Assembly: GCA_949318235.1 (NCBI GenBank)
Contig: OX439127.1
Location: forward strand, 3,917,413-3,981,412
Direction of reading: 5' to 3'
Source of the DNA: Ecdyonurus torrentis
Lineage: Eukaryota; Arthropoda; Insecta; Ephemeroptera; Heptageniidae
DNA length: 64,000 nucleotides
The position numbers and the translations under genes were made by a program. Positions 48,501 through 62,002 of this stretch are shown one piece after another. Every line of letters starts with the position of its first letter. Position 1 is the first letter of the stretch. The notes beneath the pieces were generated by a model. That model made no database searches. It was not told the DNA's origin and saw only the letters and a list, made by a program, of their open reading frames with translations.

Positions 48501-51500
48501 TAAAAAATAGTCAATTAAAAATGACTTATTTTTAGATGTTACAGTTTCCATTTCCATTTAAAGAGAGATACTAGGCTTAATATTTAATAATTATTATTTT
48601 TTGTAACCTGTTCTTACAAAAAACTTATAACGTACTATAAATTCAATAAAAGAAGTGTTAAAGTAAATAAATATTGAGATCATAAATCATCAGATAACTA
48701 TTAAGATATAAAATCTTTTTTCCTTATTACTTTTTTCGTAAATTAAGGTTAGCCTAGTTTTTAAGTATAAAAATAATTTACTTTAATAATAAGACGTTGA
48801 GAGTAAAGGAATTAATATATAATATATTTAATTTGTCACAAGCTTCGATGTGCTTTTCTAATAATCTGTAAAATCCATACCAGTCGATTAGACCATGTCT
48901 TGACTTGGAATGGGATTTGTTTAGCACGATTACTTAAGCAAAAGAAATCGTACAATTATATTAAAATAACATACATCCATACACTATTTTTGCATAATAA
49001 AAAATTACTCATAATTTAGGTAATTCTATTTAGGACAAATCCACAAAAAATAAGTTTATTTTATTGACAATTAGTTGTCTTAGACTTTTCAAGTTTTCAT
49101 AACGAAAGACACATATTAAATTCGAAAAAGTGATGTAGAGCCATTTCAAAGGTACTACAAAAATAAGATGTTATTATGCTTTAGTGTAACAGTAGAAGTT
49201 TTAAATAATAAAACATATATTGCATTATTATTATGCTGTACAACAAAACAAGTCGTAAAAATTTGAGCAAAATATCCAACGCATATTAATAAGATTTTAC
49301 AACTAAATCTTCACAACATACAAAATAAAGAACAGAAAATATATTTTGTTTAGAAGTATTTTCAGATATTGCATATAATTCGCAAAAGCAGAATAAGTAT
49401 CTGCATGGCATTTAATTTATTGATTTATTTACACGAAAAAATTTGTAATACCGTTCTTGTTTGTGTATAAATAATCATTAATCAAATGCAGGTAACGATT
49501 TGTTAGCCTTATTTTCAGTAAAAAAGACTATTTCACTACTTTAAAAAGGAAAAAAAATTTGGACGTATTTAGGCTTTTCTTTGTGTTTAACCCTATTGAC
49601 GTGAACAAAGTAAACTTAGAGATAACTATAACAAATAAACAGGATCGCCTTCTTAGGCTCACAAACACAGAGTTAAGAGAACATTTATTACTATTGTATT
49701 TTCTTTCGTTATAAAAGAAACTAATTTTTACACATTATATTTTAAATCCTCGTTTTTCTTTTAGAAGTTCAGATTAGAAGTTTCTTAATGTTGCTATTTT
49801 TAACACCCAACACTTTACAATGTCATTAACTTTTTAAGCTAATATACGCTTTAATTTAATTGAAAAATCAATATTATTTTTTAAAATAATATTTTTAGAA
49901 TGTGCATATAATGAAATTTACTTCTAAGCAATTATACAGGAAAACTATCAAACAATACATAATTCATATAAATTAAAATATAGGCCAATATTATAGTACA
50001 TTGACTCAATAGAAGTTTAAAAAGTTGTAAAATACGAGACTACCACCAATGTCATCAATTTTCAATTAATAAAAAAATTTAAAAAAAAATTCATATTTAT
50101 ATGTATAAAAAATAGTCAATTAAAAAATGACTTATTTTTAGATGTTACAGTTTCCATTTCCATTTAAAGAGAGATACTAGGCTTAATATTTAATAATTAT
50201 TAATTTTTTGTAACCTGTTCTTACAAAAAATTTATAACGTACTATAAATTCATTAAAAGAAGTGTAAAAGTAAATAAATATTAAGATCATAAATCATCAG
50301 ATAATTATTAAGATTTAAAATCTTTTTTCCTTATTACTTTTCTCGTATATTAAGGTTAGCGTAGTTTTTAAGTATAAAATAATTTACTTTAATAATAAGA
50401 CGTTGAGAGTAAAGGTATTAATATATAATATATTTAATTTGTCCCAAGCTTGGGTGGCTTTTCTAATAATCTGTAAAGTCTTTACCAGTTGATTAGACCA
50501 TGTCTTGACTTGTAATGGGATTTGTTTAGCAAGAATACTTAAGCAAAAGAAATCGTAGAATTATATTAAAATTCCATACATCCATACATTTTTTTTGCAT
50601 AATAAAAAATTACTAATGATTTAGGTAATTTTATTAAGGATAAATCAACAAAAAATAAGTTTTTTTTTATTGACAATTAGTTGTCTTAGACTTTTCAAGA
50701 TTTAATAAAGAAAGACACATATTAAATTCAAAAATTTGATGTAGAGCCATTTCAAAGGTACTACAAAAATAAGATGTTATTATGCTTTAGTGTAACATTA
50801 GAAGTTTTAAATATTAAAACATATATATTGCATAATTATTATGCTGTACAACAAAACAAGTCGTAAAAATTTGAGTAAAATATCCAACGCATATTAATTA
50901 GATTTTACAACTAAATCTACACAACATACAAAATAAAGAACAGAAAATATATTTTGTTTAAAAGTATTTTCAGATATTGCATATAATTCGCAAAAGCAGA
51001 AATACGTATCTGCATGGCATTTAATTTATTGATTTATTTACACGAACAAATTTGTAATACCGTTGTTGTTTGTGTATAAATAATCATTAATCAATTGCAG
51101 GTAACGATTTGTTAGCCTTATTTTCAGTAAAAAAGACTATTTCACTACTTTAAAAAGCAAAAAAAAAATTTGGACTTATTTTGGCATTTCTTTGTGTTTA
51201 ACCATATTGACGTGAACAAAGTAAACTTAGATATAACTATAACAAATAAACAGGATCGCCTTCTAAGGCTCACAAACACAGATTTAAGAGAACATTTATT
51301 ACTATTGTATTTTCTTTCGTTATAATAGAAACTATTTTTTTTTTATTTTATTTTAAATACTCGTTTTTCTTTTAGAAGTTCTGTTTAGAAGTTTCTTAAT
51401 TATGCTATTTTTTACACCCAACACTTTACAATGTCATTTACTTTTAAAGCTAATATACGCGTTAATTTAATTGAAAAAACAATATTATTTTTTTAAATCA

Positions 51501-54500
51501 TATTTTTAGAATGTGCACATAATGAAATATACTTCTAATCAAGCATACAAGAAAACTTTAAAACAATACATAATTCATATAAATTAAAATATAGGCCAAT
51601 ATTATAGTACATTGTCTCAATAAAAGTTTAAAAAGTAGTAAGATACGAGACTTCCACTAATGTCATCAATTTTAAATTAATTGATAAAATTAAAAAAAAC
51701 TTCATATTGATATGTATAAAAAATAGTCAATTAAAAATGACCTAATTTTTAGATGTTACTGTTTCCATTTTCATTTAAAGAGAGATACTAGGCTTAATAT
51801 TTCTTAATTATTATTTTTTTGTAAACTGTTCTTACAAAAAATTAATAACGTACTATAAATTTAATAAAAGAAGTGTAGAAGAAAATAAATATTCAGATCA
51901 GGTAATCATCAGACAACTATTAAGATTTAAAATCTTTTTTCTTTATTACTTTTTTTGTATATAAAGGGTAGCGTAGTTTTTAAGTATAAAAATAATTACC
52001 TTTAATAATAAGACGTTGAGAGTAAAGGAATTATTATATAATATATTTAATTTGTCCCAAGCTTCGATGTGCTTTTCTAGTAATCTGTAAAGTCCTCACC
52101 AGTCGATTAGACCATGTCTTGACTTGAAATGGGATTGGTTTAGCACGATTACTTAAGCAAAAGAAATCGTACAATTATATTAAAATAACATACATCCATA
52201 CACTATTTTTGCATAATAAAAAATTACTCATGATTTAGGTAATTCTATTAAGGATAAATCAACAAAAAATAAGTTTATTTTATTGACAATTAGTTGTCTT
52301 AGATTTTTCAAGTTTTCATAAAGAAAGACACATATTAAATTCGAAAAAGTGATGTTGAGCCATTTCAAAGGTACTACAAAAATAAGATGTTATTATGCTT
52401 CAGTGTAACATTAGAAGTTTTAAATAATAAAACATATATTGCATAATTATTATGCTGTACAACAAAACAAGTCGTAAATATTTGAGTTAAATATCCAACG
52501 CATATTAATTAGATTTTAAAACTAAATCTACACAACATACAAAATAAAGAACAGAAAATATATTTTGTTTAGAAGTATTTTCAGATATTGCATATAATTC
52601 GCAAAAGCAGAAATAAGTATCTGCATGGCAATTAATTGAATGATTTATTTACACGAACAAATTTGTAATACCGTTCTTGTTTGTGTATAAATAATCATTA
52701 ATCAAATGCAGGTAACGATTTGTTAGCCTTATTTTCAGTAAAAAAGACTATTTCACTACTTTAAAAAGCAAAAAAAAAATTGGACGTATTTTGGCATTTC
52801 TTTGTGCCTAACCATATTGACGTGAACAAAGTAAACTTAGAGATAACTATAACAAATAAACAGGATCGCCTTCTTAGGCTCACAAACACAGATTTAAAAG
52901 AAAATTTATAACTATTGTATTTTCTCTCGTTATAAAAGAAACAAATTTTTACATATTTTATTTTAAATACTCGTTTCTATTTTAGAAGTTCAGTTTAGAA
53001 GTATCTAAATGTTGCTATTTTTTACACCCAACACTTTACAATGTCATTTACTTTTAAAGCTAATATACGCTTTAATTTAATTGAAAAAACAATTATATTT
53101 TTTTAAACAATATTTTTAGAATGTGCACATAATGAAATATACTTCTAATCAAGCATACAAGAAAATTATAAAACAATACATAATTCATATAAATTAAAAT
53201 ATAGGCCAATATTATAGTACATTGTCTCAATAGAAGTTTAAAAAGTAGTAAAATTCGAGACTTCCACTAATGTCATCAATTTTAAATTAATTGATAAAAT
53301 TAAAAAAAACTTCATATTGAAATGTATTAAAATAGTCAATTAAAAATGACCTAATTTTTAGATGTTACTGTTTTCATTTCCATTTAAAGACAGATACTAG
53401 GCTTAATATTTCCTAATTATTATTTTTTTGAACCTGTTCTTACAAAAAATTAATAACGTACTATAAATTTAATAAAAGAAGTAAAGAAGAAAATAAATAT
53501 TCAGATCAGGAAATCATCAGACAACTATTAAGATTTAAATTCTTTTTTCTTTATTACTTTTTTCGTATATTAAGGGTAGCGTAGTTTTTAAGTATAAAAA
53601 TAATTACCTTTACTAATAAGACTTTGAGAGTAAAGGAATTATTATATATTATATTTAATTTGTCCCAAGCTTCGATGTGCTTTTCTAGTAATCTGTAAAG
53701 TCCTCACCAGTCGATTAGACCATGTCTTGACTTGGAATGGGATTGGTTTAGCACGATTACTTAAGCAAAAGAAATCGTACAATTATATTAAAATTCCATA
53801 CATCCATACACTATTTTTGCATACTAAAAAATTACTCATGATTTAGGTAATTCTATTAAGGATAAATCAACAAAAAATAAGTTTATTTTATTGACAATTA
53901 GTTGTCTTAGACTTTTCAAGTTTTCATAAAGAAAGACACATATTAAATTTGAAAAAGTGATGTAGAGCCATTTCAAAGGTACTACAAAATAAGATGTTAT
54001 TATGCTTCAGTGTAACATTAGAAGTTTTAAATAATAAAACATATATTGCATAATTATAATCCTGTACAACAAAAAAAGTCGTAAAAATTGGAGTAAAATA
54101 TCCAACGCATATTAATTAGATTTTACAACTAAATCTTCACAACATACAAAATAAAGAACAGAAAATATATTTTGTTTAGAAGTATTTTCAGATATTGCAT
54201 ATAATTCGCAAAAGCAGAAATAAGTATCTGCATGGCAATTAATTTATTGATTTATTTACACGAAAAAATTTGTAATACCGTTCTTGTTTGTGTATAAATA
54301 ATCATTAATCAAATGCAGGTAACGATTTGTTTGCCTTATTTTCAGTAAAAAAGACTATTTCACTACTTTAAAAAGCAAAAAAAAATTGGACGTATTTTGG
54401 CATTTCTTTGTGCCTAACCATATTGACGTGAACAAAATAAACTTAGAGATAACTATAACAAAGAAAAAGGATCGCCTTCTCAGGCTCACAAACACAGATT

Positions 54501-55130
54501 TAAGAGAAAATTTATAACTATTGTATTTTCCCTTGTTATAAAAGAAACAAATTTTTACATATTTTATTTTAAATACTCGTTTCTCTTTTAGAAGTTCAGT
54601 TTAGAAGTTTGTTAATGTTGCTATTTTTAACACCCAACACTTTACAATGTCATTTACTTTTTTAGCTAATATACGCTTTAATTTAATTGAAAAATCAATA
54701 TTATTTTTTAAAATAATATTTTTAGAATGTGCAAATAATGAAATTTACTTCTAAGCAATTATACAAGAAAACTATCAAACAATACATAATTCATATATCG
54801 AGGGTGCTCCGCTATAATGTCCTAAGTCCATTTGACCTTGAAAAATATTTTTTGCTGCAAATGACCTGAAATGGATAAATCCAAAATTTGGGGTTGATCC
54901 GACGATTTTTTATTTTTCAAGGTCAAGTGGACTTAGGACATTATAGCGGAGCACCCTCGATATATTAAAATATAGGCTAATATTATAGTACATTGACACA
55001 ATAGAAGTTTAAAAAGTAGTAAAATACGAGAATTCCACTAATGTCATAAATTTTCAATTATTTAAAATATATATATATATATATATTGCATATTGATATT
55101 TATAAAAATAGTCAATTAAAAATGACTTAA
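45599..55130. repeat. Tandem array of six ~1.6 kb units
   Basis: The unit marker GACGTTGAGAG occurs at 45599, 47189, 48793, 50399 and 52012, with the variant GACTTTGAGAG at 53620, giving spacings of 1590-1613 bases. A second marker (TTGACAATTAGTTGTC) recurs with the same period at about 45858, 47461, 49065, 50671, 52283 and 53892. Units one to three are nearly identical from about 45835 to 49965. The start of unit one, the end of unit three and all later units are more diverged. Other shared landmarks are AACAGGATCGCCTTC, CAGGTAACGATTTG and CACCCAACACTTTACAATG. No open frame is conserved, so it is not a gene cluster. Unit six carries a MITE and ends about 55130. Confidence 0.95.
54798..54960. 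mobile_element. 163 bp TCGAGGGTGCTCCGC MITE (copy 2) in tandem unit six
   Basis: Same ends and length as the copy at 27424. The sister units read ATTCATATAAATTAAAATAT at this position, while unit six reads ATTCATATA, then the element, then TATATTAAAATAT. This shows insertion at TA after the array formed. Confidence 0.95.
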
Positions 55131-55460
55131 TGACTTTGACTGGGATTGATGTAGCACAATAACCCAATATGGCTAACAAAAAAGTTCGATAATAAAATCT
55201 AGCTCATTATATTGATATTAAGTTTCTTCTCAGATAACTTTTAGACGTTTTATGATTAAATAATTATATACCTATATTTAATTTGAAGAAGTGTTGTAGA
55301 TTCACTTCAAAAGTTTGTTAGTAATTAGAGGTTATTATGCATTAGCACGACATTAGAAATATTAAATAATTAAACCAAATTTATTAAATTATTATTATGC
55401 TATACAACAAAATAAAATGTAATTATTTTAGTTGTGCAAGTAAATAGCAATGCAACAACT
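55131..55460. repeat. Diverged remnant of a further tandem unit
   Basis: GACTTTGACTGGGATTGATG, GAAGAAGTGTTGTAGATTCA, GGTTATTATGCATTAGCACG and TTATTATGCTATACAACAAA follow the order of the ~1.6 kb unit but with many changes and deletions. It is an older, decayed unit at the array edge. Confidence 0.65.
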
Positions 55461-57237
55461 AAAGTATATAGTTTCTCTACAACAAAACAGACGGAGTTTT
55501 TTTATAATGTGTGAGCAAATAAACTACTTAAAGTAATTTATAAATGGACTCTTAAAATACAAATTAGTAAGAAGTTTTACTAAATAAATAACTAAATTTT
55601 TATTATTATTTAATTGCGTTTAAAAACACATTGAATGATAGATTATATTTTTTCTTTCTTGAAGACGAAGAAATTATATTTTTTAAATAAATTATCTATT
55701 GATCACCGTAATATTTTTTACTTCAATTACAGAGGATATTCTCTTTCTATATATCGTACGTACGGAATACAAAACAACTTTTTTCTTGCACAATGTGCTA
55801 GTATTTATATATTGAGACATAAAAAGAGACATAATACTCAATAAATAATAGCATGCACCTCATACTACTATTTTCATAACTTCTCATATACTAAAAAACA
55901 AATTGAAAACCTTGAATATACAGATTTGCAATGTTAGTGGAATCAACAATTATATTTTAACTTAATGTTCACATTAAAACGATAAAAACGTTACAATCAG
56001 AAAGGCCTTGAAAGGAGTAAACCTTAAAGATGACCGTTGCAAATATATAATTTTTCCATTGTGACGTCAATAACATTTTTTATTTTAAACATAAATATCA
56101 AGTGACGTCATAACCGTTCAATGCACTTAATCAATGGAAATATAACAACATATAACAAGTATACGAATTGTTGTTTAAAGACTATTTCATGTAAAAATTC
56201 AATAATATGTATTATTATAAAATACCATTAAGACGTTTGATAGAGACAAGACAAGGTAAGGTAGGTAAATGTCAGCTTCACTCACATTTGTTTGAAAAAT
56301 GTGTTTTATTTAATTCTTCTTTGATCATCAGTATATATGATACTACTCTACTTAATACATACCTTTAGCATAATTGTTAATATTGAATAACAACGTACCA
56401 TAAAAATAAAAAAAGACGAAACATATTTTTATGATAAGGTAATTTAATATTTAGAAATAGTTTTATCAGCTAATTTCTATAATAATTTTTTGTTAATTAA
56501 AACATATTAGAGTAAAAAACTGTGTTAGCGTTATGTTATAACATACACACTGGCAGTTTAATACTCGTAATAAAACAATAACTAACTATCTCAGCTTACA
56601 CAAAGTTAAACCGTTAATATAAGTGTACCCTCAACAGTAAAGTAAATAAATATATTTCAACAATTATATCAAGACACATTTTTTATTGAACAAATTACAA
56701 ATAATATCCATCATAAAACAACTCAAAATATACTTTTTAGTATAAATATATTTGTGCTCTATTTTGACAAAGTGTAGACCTTAAAAGGTTATTATCCATG
56801 AAGTATACACAATAACATGATATGTTTGGTTTTTAATTTGCTTTTCACTTTGTTTGTTATGACTAAGAGAGATATTTAAGAGATTTATTCTTTTAGGATT
56901 TATGTATTTTACTTTAATTCAGTCATTAAATTATTTTTTCAGGATTAAAATTTAAAAATAAAAATCTTCAACATATATCTTGTTTTTTTTTACATTCGGT
57001 ACAATTATTACATTATCATTTAATTTATTAAGTAGAAAATTGAGAACCTGAGCAATTTAAGTAAAAACTTCCATTCAAAATTTCCCACACAGCACACATC
57101 ATTAATATAATGTATACTTTTTATAAATATAAACCAAAGTTAATTATATGTATAATATCTGTATGTAGAAGGGATGATGATTGTATAAGAAATGTTTAAT
57201 CGTCCTACTTCGTGCGTAGATTATCCGTACATCTCAT
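55461..57237. other. AT-rich non-coding stretch
   Basis: I see no coding frame or terminal repeats. A short GACGTCA-containing patch near 56060-56115 is the only compositional feature. Confidence 0.4.
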
Positions 57238-57780
57238 ACAAATCCATATTTATAAGAATTCAATAAACAAGATAAAAGAACTAAAAGAATTTATTATAGT
57301 AGTAAAAATATCTGCATATTCTTCAATTCAAACTTTAACAGATAGACAGTATAATTAACGTTTGTTAATATAAAATAGACAACAGTGTACTTAATTTTAG
57401 TTTTTTAGAAACTCTGATTTACACTTCCGTTATTACTATTTGTAGTAACATACAAAATAAATAATTGAAATATTTATTTATGTTTATATAAATATTTATT
57501 TCATATTTAAATAATATAAAGACGTGTTTTAAGACAGAACATTTCAAAAGCAAACATTTTTATTGCAATGTATAAATGGTTGCGTGAAAATATACTTAAA
57601 ATTATATATTAAATACCTAACAATATAAGAAGATACAAAGAGAAAATAGAATTTTATCATTATTATTATTTGTAAATAATTTGTTTATAAAACATAGAAC
57701 GATAAATAAATCATGAAAATGTTTTTTTTTAAATACGAACATAAATGAATTAATCAATTAATTAGTTGAACGAAATGTTT
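57238..57780. repeat. Long-period duplication, copy A
   Basis: AATTCAATAAACAAGAT, TATTCTTCAATTCAAACTTT and AACAGTGTACTTAATTTTAG here match segments at 60228-60420 and 63643-63840. The block from GACGTGTTTTAAGACAGAAC (57521) to CGAACATAAATGAA matches 62845-63080 instead, so the order of blocks is rotated as in a tandem array with a long period. Confidence 0.75.
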
Positions 57781-57794
57781 TTTATAAAAATTCC

Positions 57795-58055
57795 AACATT
57801 TCGAAGTGTCAACGTTTATTCACACGGACTCATTAATTTCTAACTTATTTTACAAGTACGAAATAGCAGATGCTATTTTATATCTTCACAGCACACTAGT
57901 AGACGCTTGTGAAAACAGTTGAACTGTGACGTCAGAAACTTTCACCTGTTATATTATAAATATTAAATTAATTATAATAATGACTTTGGCCAAATAAAAG
58001 TTGCTAGTTAGTTATGTAAAGATATAAAAAAAATTGTTCAAAATGTTCTATTCCT
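57795..58055. mobile_element. ACACCTTGAACAAAA-family MITE (copy 3, diverged)
   Basis: The right end reads AAAATGTTCTATTCCT followed by TTAA (58056-58059). Internal landmarks GACTCATTAATTTCTAAC, ACTGTGACGTCAG and GACTTTGGCCAAAT parallel the copies at 20462 and 35642. The left end is degraded. Confidence 0.65.
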
Positions 58056-58329
58056 TTAATATCAAGACAGAAACTAAAATACAGGATGTCCGTAGAGTCT
58101 TTGAGGATGATTAGACATAAAGAAAACACACAAGCCTTAACGTAAAATTATTTTTTTATACATCAAATTGAACCTTGCAATTTTACAATTTTGAAAATTT
58201 ATACAGTTTTGGAATCACATAATTATTAACTAGCGGATAAAAAGCAAAATGTGAGATTTTGTCGAAATTTTTTTACTTTTTTACAATGTTTTTTTTTTTT
58301 TTTATTGAACTTTACATTATGGTATCCTT

Positions 58330-58745
58330 ACGTGGGCACCGTTGGCTGCGTGAAAGACGTTCAGACGAACCTCTAGCTTGCGCCACATATTATGGAGCAT
58401 TTGCGGCGTACTGTACTGGATGGTGGTGATGATCCTTTGTTTCAGCTCTGGCTTGTCATTCACTGGTGTTTTGAAGACTTTATCCATGACGTAGCCTCAG
58501 AGGAAGATATCTGGAGGGGGGCAAAGCTGAGCTCAAGTGATCTTAAGGGCTCATGCAGTAGGTCTATCTCGACCAAGCCATCTACCTGGAAACACCGTAC
58601 TAAGCGTGTCTCTGACATTATGTGCCCAAATTGTTGGAGCATCATCTGCTGGAAGATGAGATCATGACCCCACTCTGCCTGTGCTTGAAGCAGCTGAGGG
58701 ATTTCAGAATTCTCTAGCATATCCAGGTAATTATCTCACCTGACA
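58330..58745 (-). pseudogene. Degraded DDE transposase C-terminus (left arm)
   Basis: The minus strand reads YLDMLENSEIPQLLQAQAEW then FQQ, and across frameshifts IWAHNVRDTLS, FPGRWLG, GYVMDKVFKTPVNDKPELKQ and HAANGAHV. The order matches the transposases at 4365 and 6660. Several stops and frameshifts make it non-functional. Confidence 0.75.
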
Positions 58746-58799
58746 AGAATAATCAGCCCACTCATCTTTCAAGATAAATAAGTAAGGTGGGATAATAAC

Positions 58800-59100
58800 C
58801 TAGATATTCTAGAAAATTTTGCGATCCCTCAGCTGCTTCAAGCACAGGCAGAATGGGTCAAACAAGTGGTATATTCATTGGGCTCATAATGCCAGTGACA
58901 CGCTTAGTATGGTGTTTGCAGGTAGATGGATTGGTCGAGATAGACCTATTGCATGGGCCCTTAAGATCACTTGACTTCAGCTCCCCCTCCCCCCAGATTT
59001 CTTCCTCTGAGGCTACGGCTGCACCATAATGTGTTGCGCGAGCGAGAGGTTCGTCTGGACGTCTATCACGCAGCCAACGGTGCCCACGTAAGTGTACCAT
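58800..59100 (+). pseudogene. Inverted second copy of the transposase C-terminus
   Basis: Plus-strand frames read ENFAIPQLLQAQAEW, FPPDFFL-like remnants, and near the end REVRLDVYHAANGAHVSVP. It mirrors 58330-58745 with independent deletions, including loss of most of the VKDKVF region. Confidence 0.7.
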
Positions 59101-59108
59101 GAATTAAA

Positions 59109-59700
59109 AGCACATTTCCTTTTACTTTTAATATATTACTTTAGGTAATTTTTTTTTCAGGAAATATGTATTTTGAAGCAATTCTTGAAAGTATTTAAAA
59201 TAAATAATAAATTATTTATTAAGATTAATAACAAAATAATTACAAAGTGTAATACATCACACTTATTAGAACATATTCTTTGCAAATAAATATAAAAAAA
59301 GCAATGCTATACAATATTTCAATTTATAATTCATAATTAAATATTATACTTTCTTTACATTTACAAAATATAGACGTAAAATAGAAACATTAGTAAGGAT
59401 TATAAAGCAGCTAATAAAATCCTAAAAATTAATAATTAAATAAACATATTTAGTAATACTAGACGTATTATCGTGGTATTTTTGTATGAAATACTTAAAT
59501 GCTTACTATATAAAGCAAGTGTATAAGTTTGTTACTAAAAATTACAGAAAAATTTATTCAGTTTTTCTTTTCTAAGACGTAATATGCGTAATGGTTTAAA
59601 CAAACATTAATACTGGATACTATGCTGAAATATATTTTTTATAAAAACATGGAAGTAAACCTCAGATGTCAAATGTAATCTACAGCAAAAACACGCATTT
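59109..59700. other. AT-rich non-coding stretch
   Basis: No coding frame, terminal repeat or tandem unit was recognised between the transposon and the next long-period duplication copy. Confidence 0.4.
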
Positions 59701-59709
59701 TTAATGATG

Positions 59710-60590
59710 AGGTGAATTCAGTTAATATAAATTAACTTCGTTTTATAAGAAAATTGTAAATGAGACATATATTCATATTTTAATATTTGTTCATAACTAT
59801 GTTCTATAAGTATTAAAAGTAATTACATATTTTATAATGATTTTTTTAAGACGTAAAATATAGTACAGAACCTTATTTAAATTTTTATATGACAATTTAT
59901 ATAAAATATTTAAATATTCAACAGTTTAAAATAACAGCAATGCAGCCTTAAAATGATTTTCCTCCATATTAATCAACATTTTTGTTAAAACTAAGCAAAT
60001 TTTAAAAGTCAGTAAAAAAATGTTTAAATTTTAAGAAAAATTACAACTTGAGTTGTATTATATTAGTGTACACCAATTTTAAAGCTGCTTTTTTATTATT
60101 ATTTAAAGATATTCTTTGCATGTTTTAAGTATTAAGTTTATAATAAAATTTAACTTGTCTTTTTTTTTTCTAAAAATACAAATAAAAAATACAAGGAAAA
60201 TCAAGAACTGTATAAAATCAACAAATCTTTGTTCATAAGAATTTAATAAACAAGATTAAAACTCTTCAAGACGTTATTATAGTGGAAAATAGATCTGCGT
60301 ATTCTTCAATTCAAACTTTAACAGATACACAGTATAATTAACGTTGGTTAATATAAAATAGTTAACAGTGTACTTAAAGTTACTTTTTAGAAACACTGAT
60401 TTACATTTCCGTAATTAGAAATAAATTTATTTATTAAAAAAACAATTGAATTTTTTTAAGATCGAGTAAATTCAAGATTATGAATTGAAATTTTTTTAAA
60501 ACAATAAGATTATATGACTAATATTAGAACGTAAACATATCATTGCAAGTATATTTAAACTTCATGTTTTTTAGAATATACTAAAAAATG
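59710..60590. repeat. Long-period duplication, copy B
   Basis: Matches 63110-63998 at an offset of about 3411 bases over nearly its whole length (markers CTTCGTTTTATAAGAAAATT, GCAGCCTTAAAATGATTTTC, AACGTTGGTTAATATAAA, TTTACATTTCCGTAATTAG). Part of it also matches copy A at an offset of about 2980. Confidence 0.85.
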
Positions 60591-61950
60591 GTAAAAGTAT
60601 GTAGAATTAACTAGACTTGTAAAATACAGAATTAATTTTTTTTCATAATAAGAAAAAATACACAAAGTTTAAAACTAATGCTTGTTATCACATCCTTAGA
60701 TATATTTCTACATCTTAAAACAAAAAAGAACAGATATAATATTTCGGCCAAAAAATGCTTTGGCATTCACAAAATAAAGTTCTCAAACCACAAAAACAAA
60801 GTAACTTCATTAACAAGAATAAATATCTAGATATACGTTAAATGAACGAACCTAAAAATAATACAAACACATCAGTGGCATTATTATTATATTTAATATT
60901 TAATCAAAAGTATTTTGATTTAGAATATTTTAGTGTAAAAAAACGTTAATAAAATAATGATTCCTAGTTTAATATTCTTACATTACAATAAATACTGCCT
61001 AATTGCTATGCTGTACTTATATTTTGTAAACTTTTTGTTTAGAAATAATATTACAGTAAAAACAATTTATAATATTTTTATAAATTGTTTTTTTTGTTTA
61101 AAATATTAAAGTAGTTTAAATGTCATTAGCACATATGTTTTTATTTTGCTAAGAATCATTTAAATTCGAATTAGATCAATTTATAACTAGTAACACATAG
61201 AAGTTTCATAAATTCGACTAACTTAAATTTGTTCTTTGTAGTTCAAAACTAGACAAAAAAAGCAAATGATGCTTAATACATATCCATTACAATATATGGC
61301 ATAAGAAGAGTACCTTGACTCTATATGGAGACGTTAAAAAAGTAGTTAATACAAAACCAGAAGAATTTAGACCGATTTTCAATTACTTGAAAAAAATATA
61401 ACTTCTTATTTTTATATTTTTATAAACTAAGTTTTCCTTAAAACTATTTAATTAAAAATTTTTTATTTTAATTTATGTTTTAAGAGAATAGAAAACAGCA
61501 ATATTCAACTACTTAGTACTAATTTATTTGATAACTGCCTAAAATAAAACGCAATTACTGCAGAATAATTGTGCAAAAACGTTATTTCCATAAAAAAAAA
61601 CACAAAAATTGCATATATTATTTATTTTTAACGAATAAAATAGTTTTCATATATATAATAATTAATACAGATTTACTGCAACACTTAAAGGATCTCTGGT
61701 GTAACAATGCAATTTTTGCATAGTAATTGATTACTGTGACATAATTAGACGTATAACACTAAAAAAAATTAAAAATGCCATTACTTAGATATTTTACTAA
61801 CTAATAAAATACATTCACGTAAAGTAGAGCTTACTTCACGAAGAAAGTGCTCAACGGCAACAGCGCTCCCTATATTCTATGATAGATTTGGTGACTTCAT
61901 CTGATTGGCCTGATATTCCGCCCGCACCTGAGAAGTGACGACTGAGAAAG
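60591..61950. other. AT-rich non-coding stretch
   Basis: Nothing recognisable except a less AT-rich patch at 61830-61950 (AACGGCAACAGCGCTCCC, CTGATTGGCCTGATATTCCG) of unknown origin. Confidence 0.4.
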
Positions 61951-61954
61951 GGTT

Positions 61955-62002
61955 GAAAAAATAACAATGCAAATACTTCTAGTATTCGCATTGTTATTTT
62001 TT
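61955..62002. repeat. Strong hairpin
   Basis: AAAAAATAACAATGCAAATACT pairs with AGTATTCGCATTGTTATTTTTT round a 3-base loop (TCT), with a single mismatch in 22 pairs. There is no T-run or gene context to call it a terminator, so its role is unknown. Confidence 0.8.

Larger units (their letters stand above)
58082..59108. mobile_element. Second transposon with inverted-duplicated 3' end
   Basis: Starts CAGGATGTCCGTAGAGTCTT after TA, matching the terminus of the element at 6365, and continues with the same subterminal sequence (ATTAGACAT, ACACACAAGCCTTAACGTAA). From about 58320 to 58740 it carries the transposase 3' part on the minus strand. From about 58795 to 59108 an inverted copy of the same part is on the plus strand. 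The right terminal repeat is missing; homology ends after GTGCCCACGTAAGTGTACCA. Confidence 0.82.

Noticed and set aside
55635..55844. 69-codon plus-strand frame
   Set aside because: Phe/Tyr/Ile-rich as expected from random AT-rich DNA, with no splice or family evidence.
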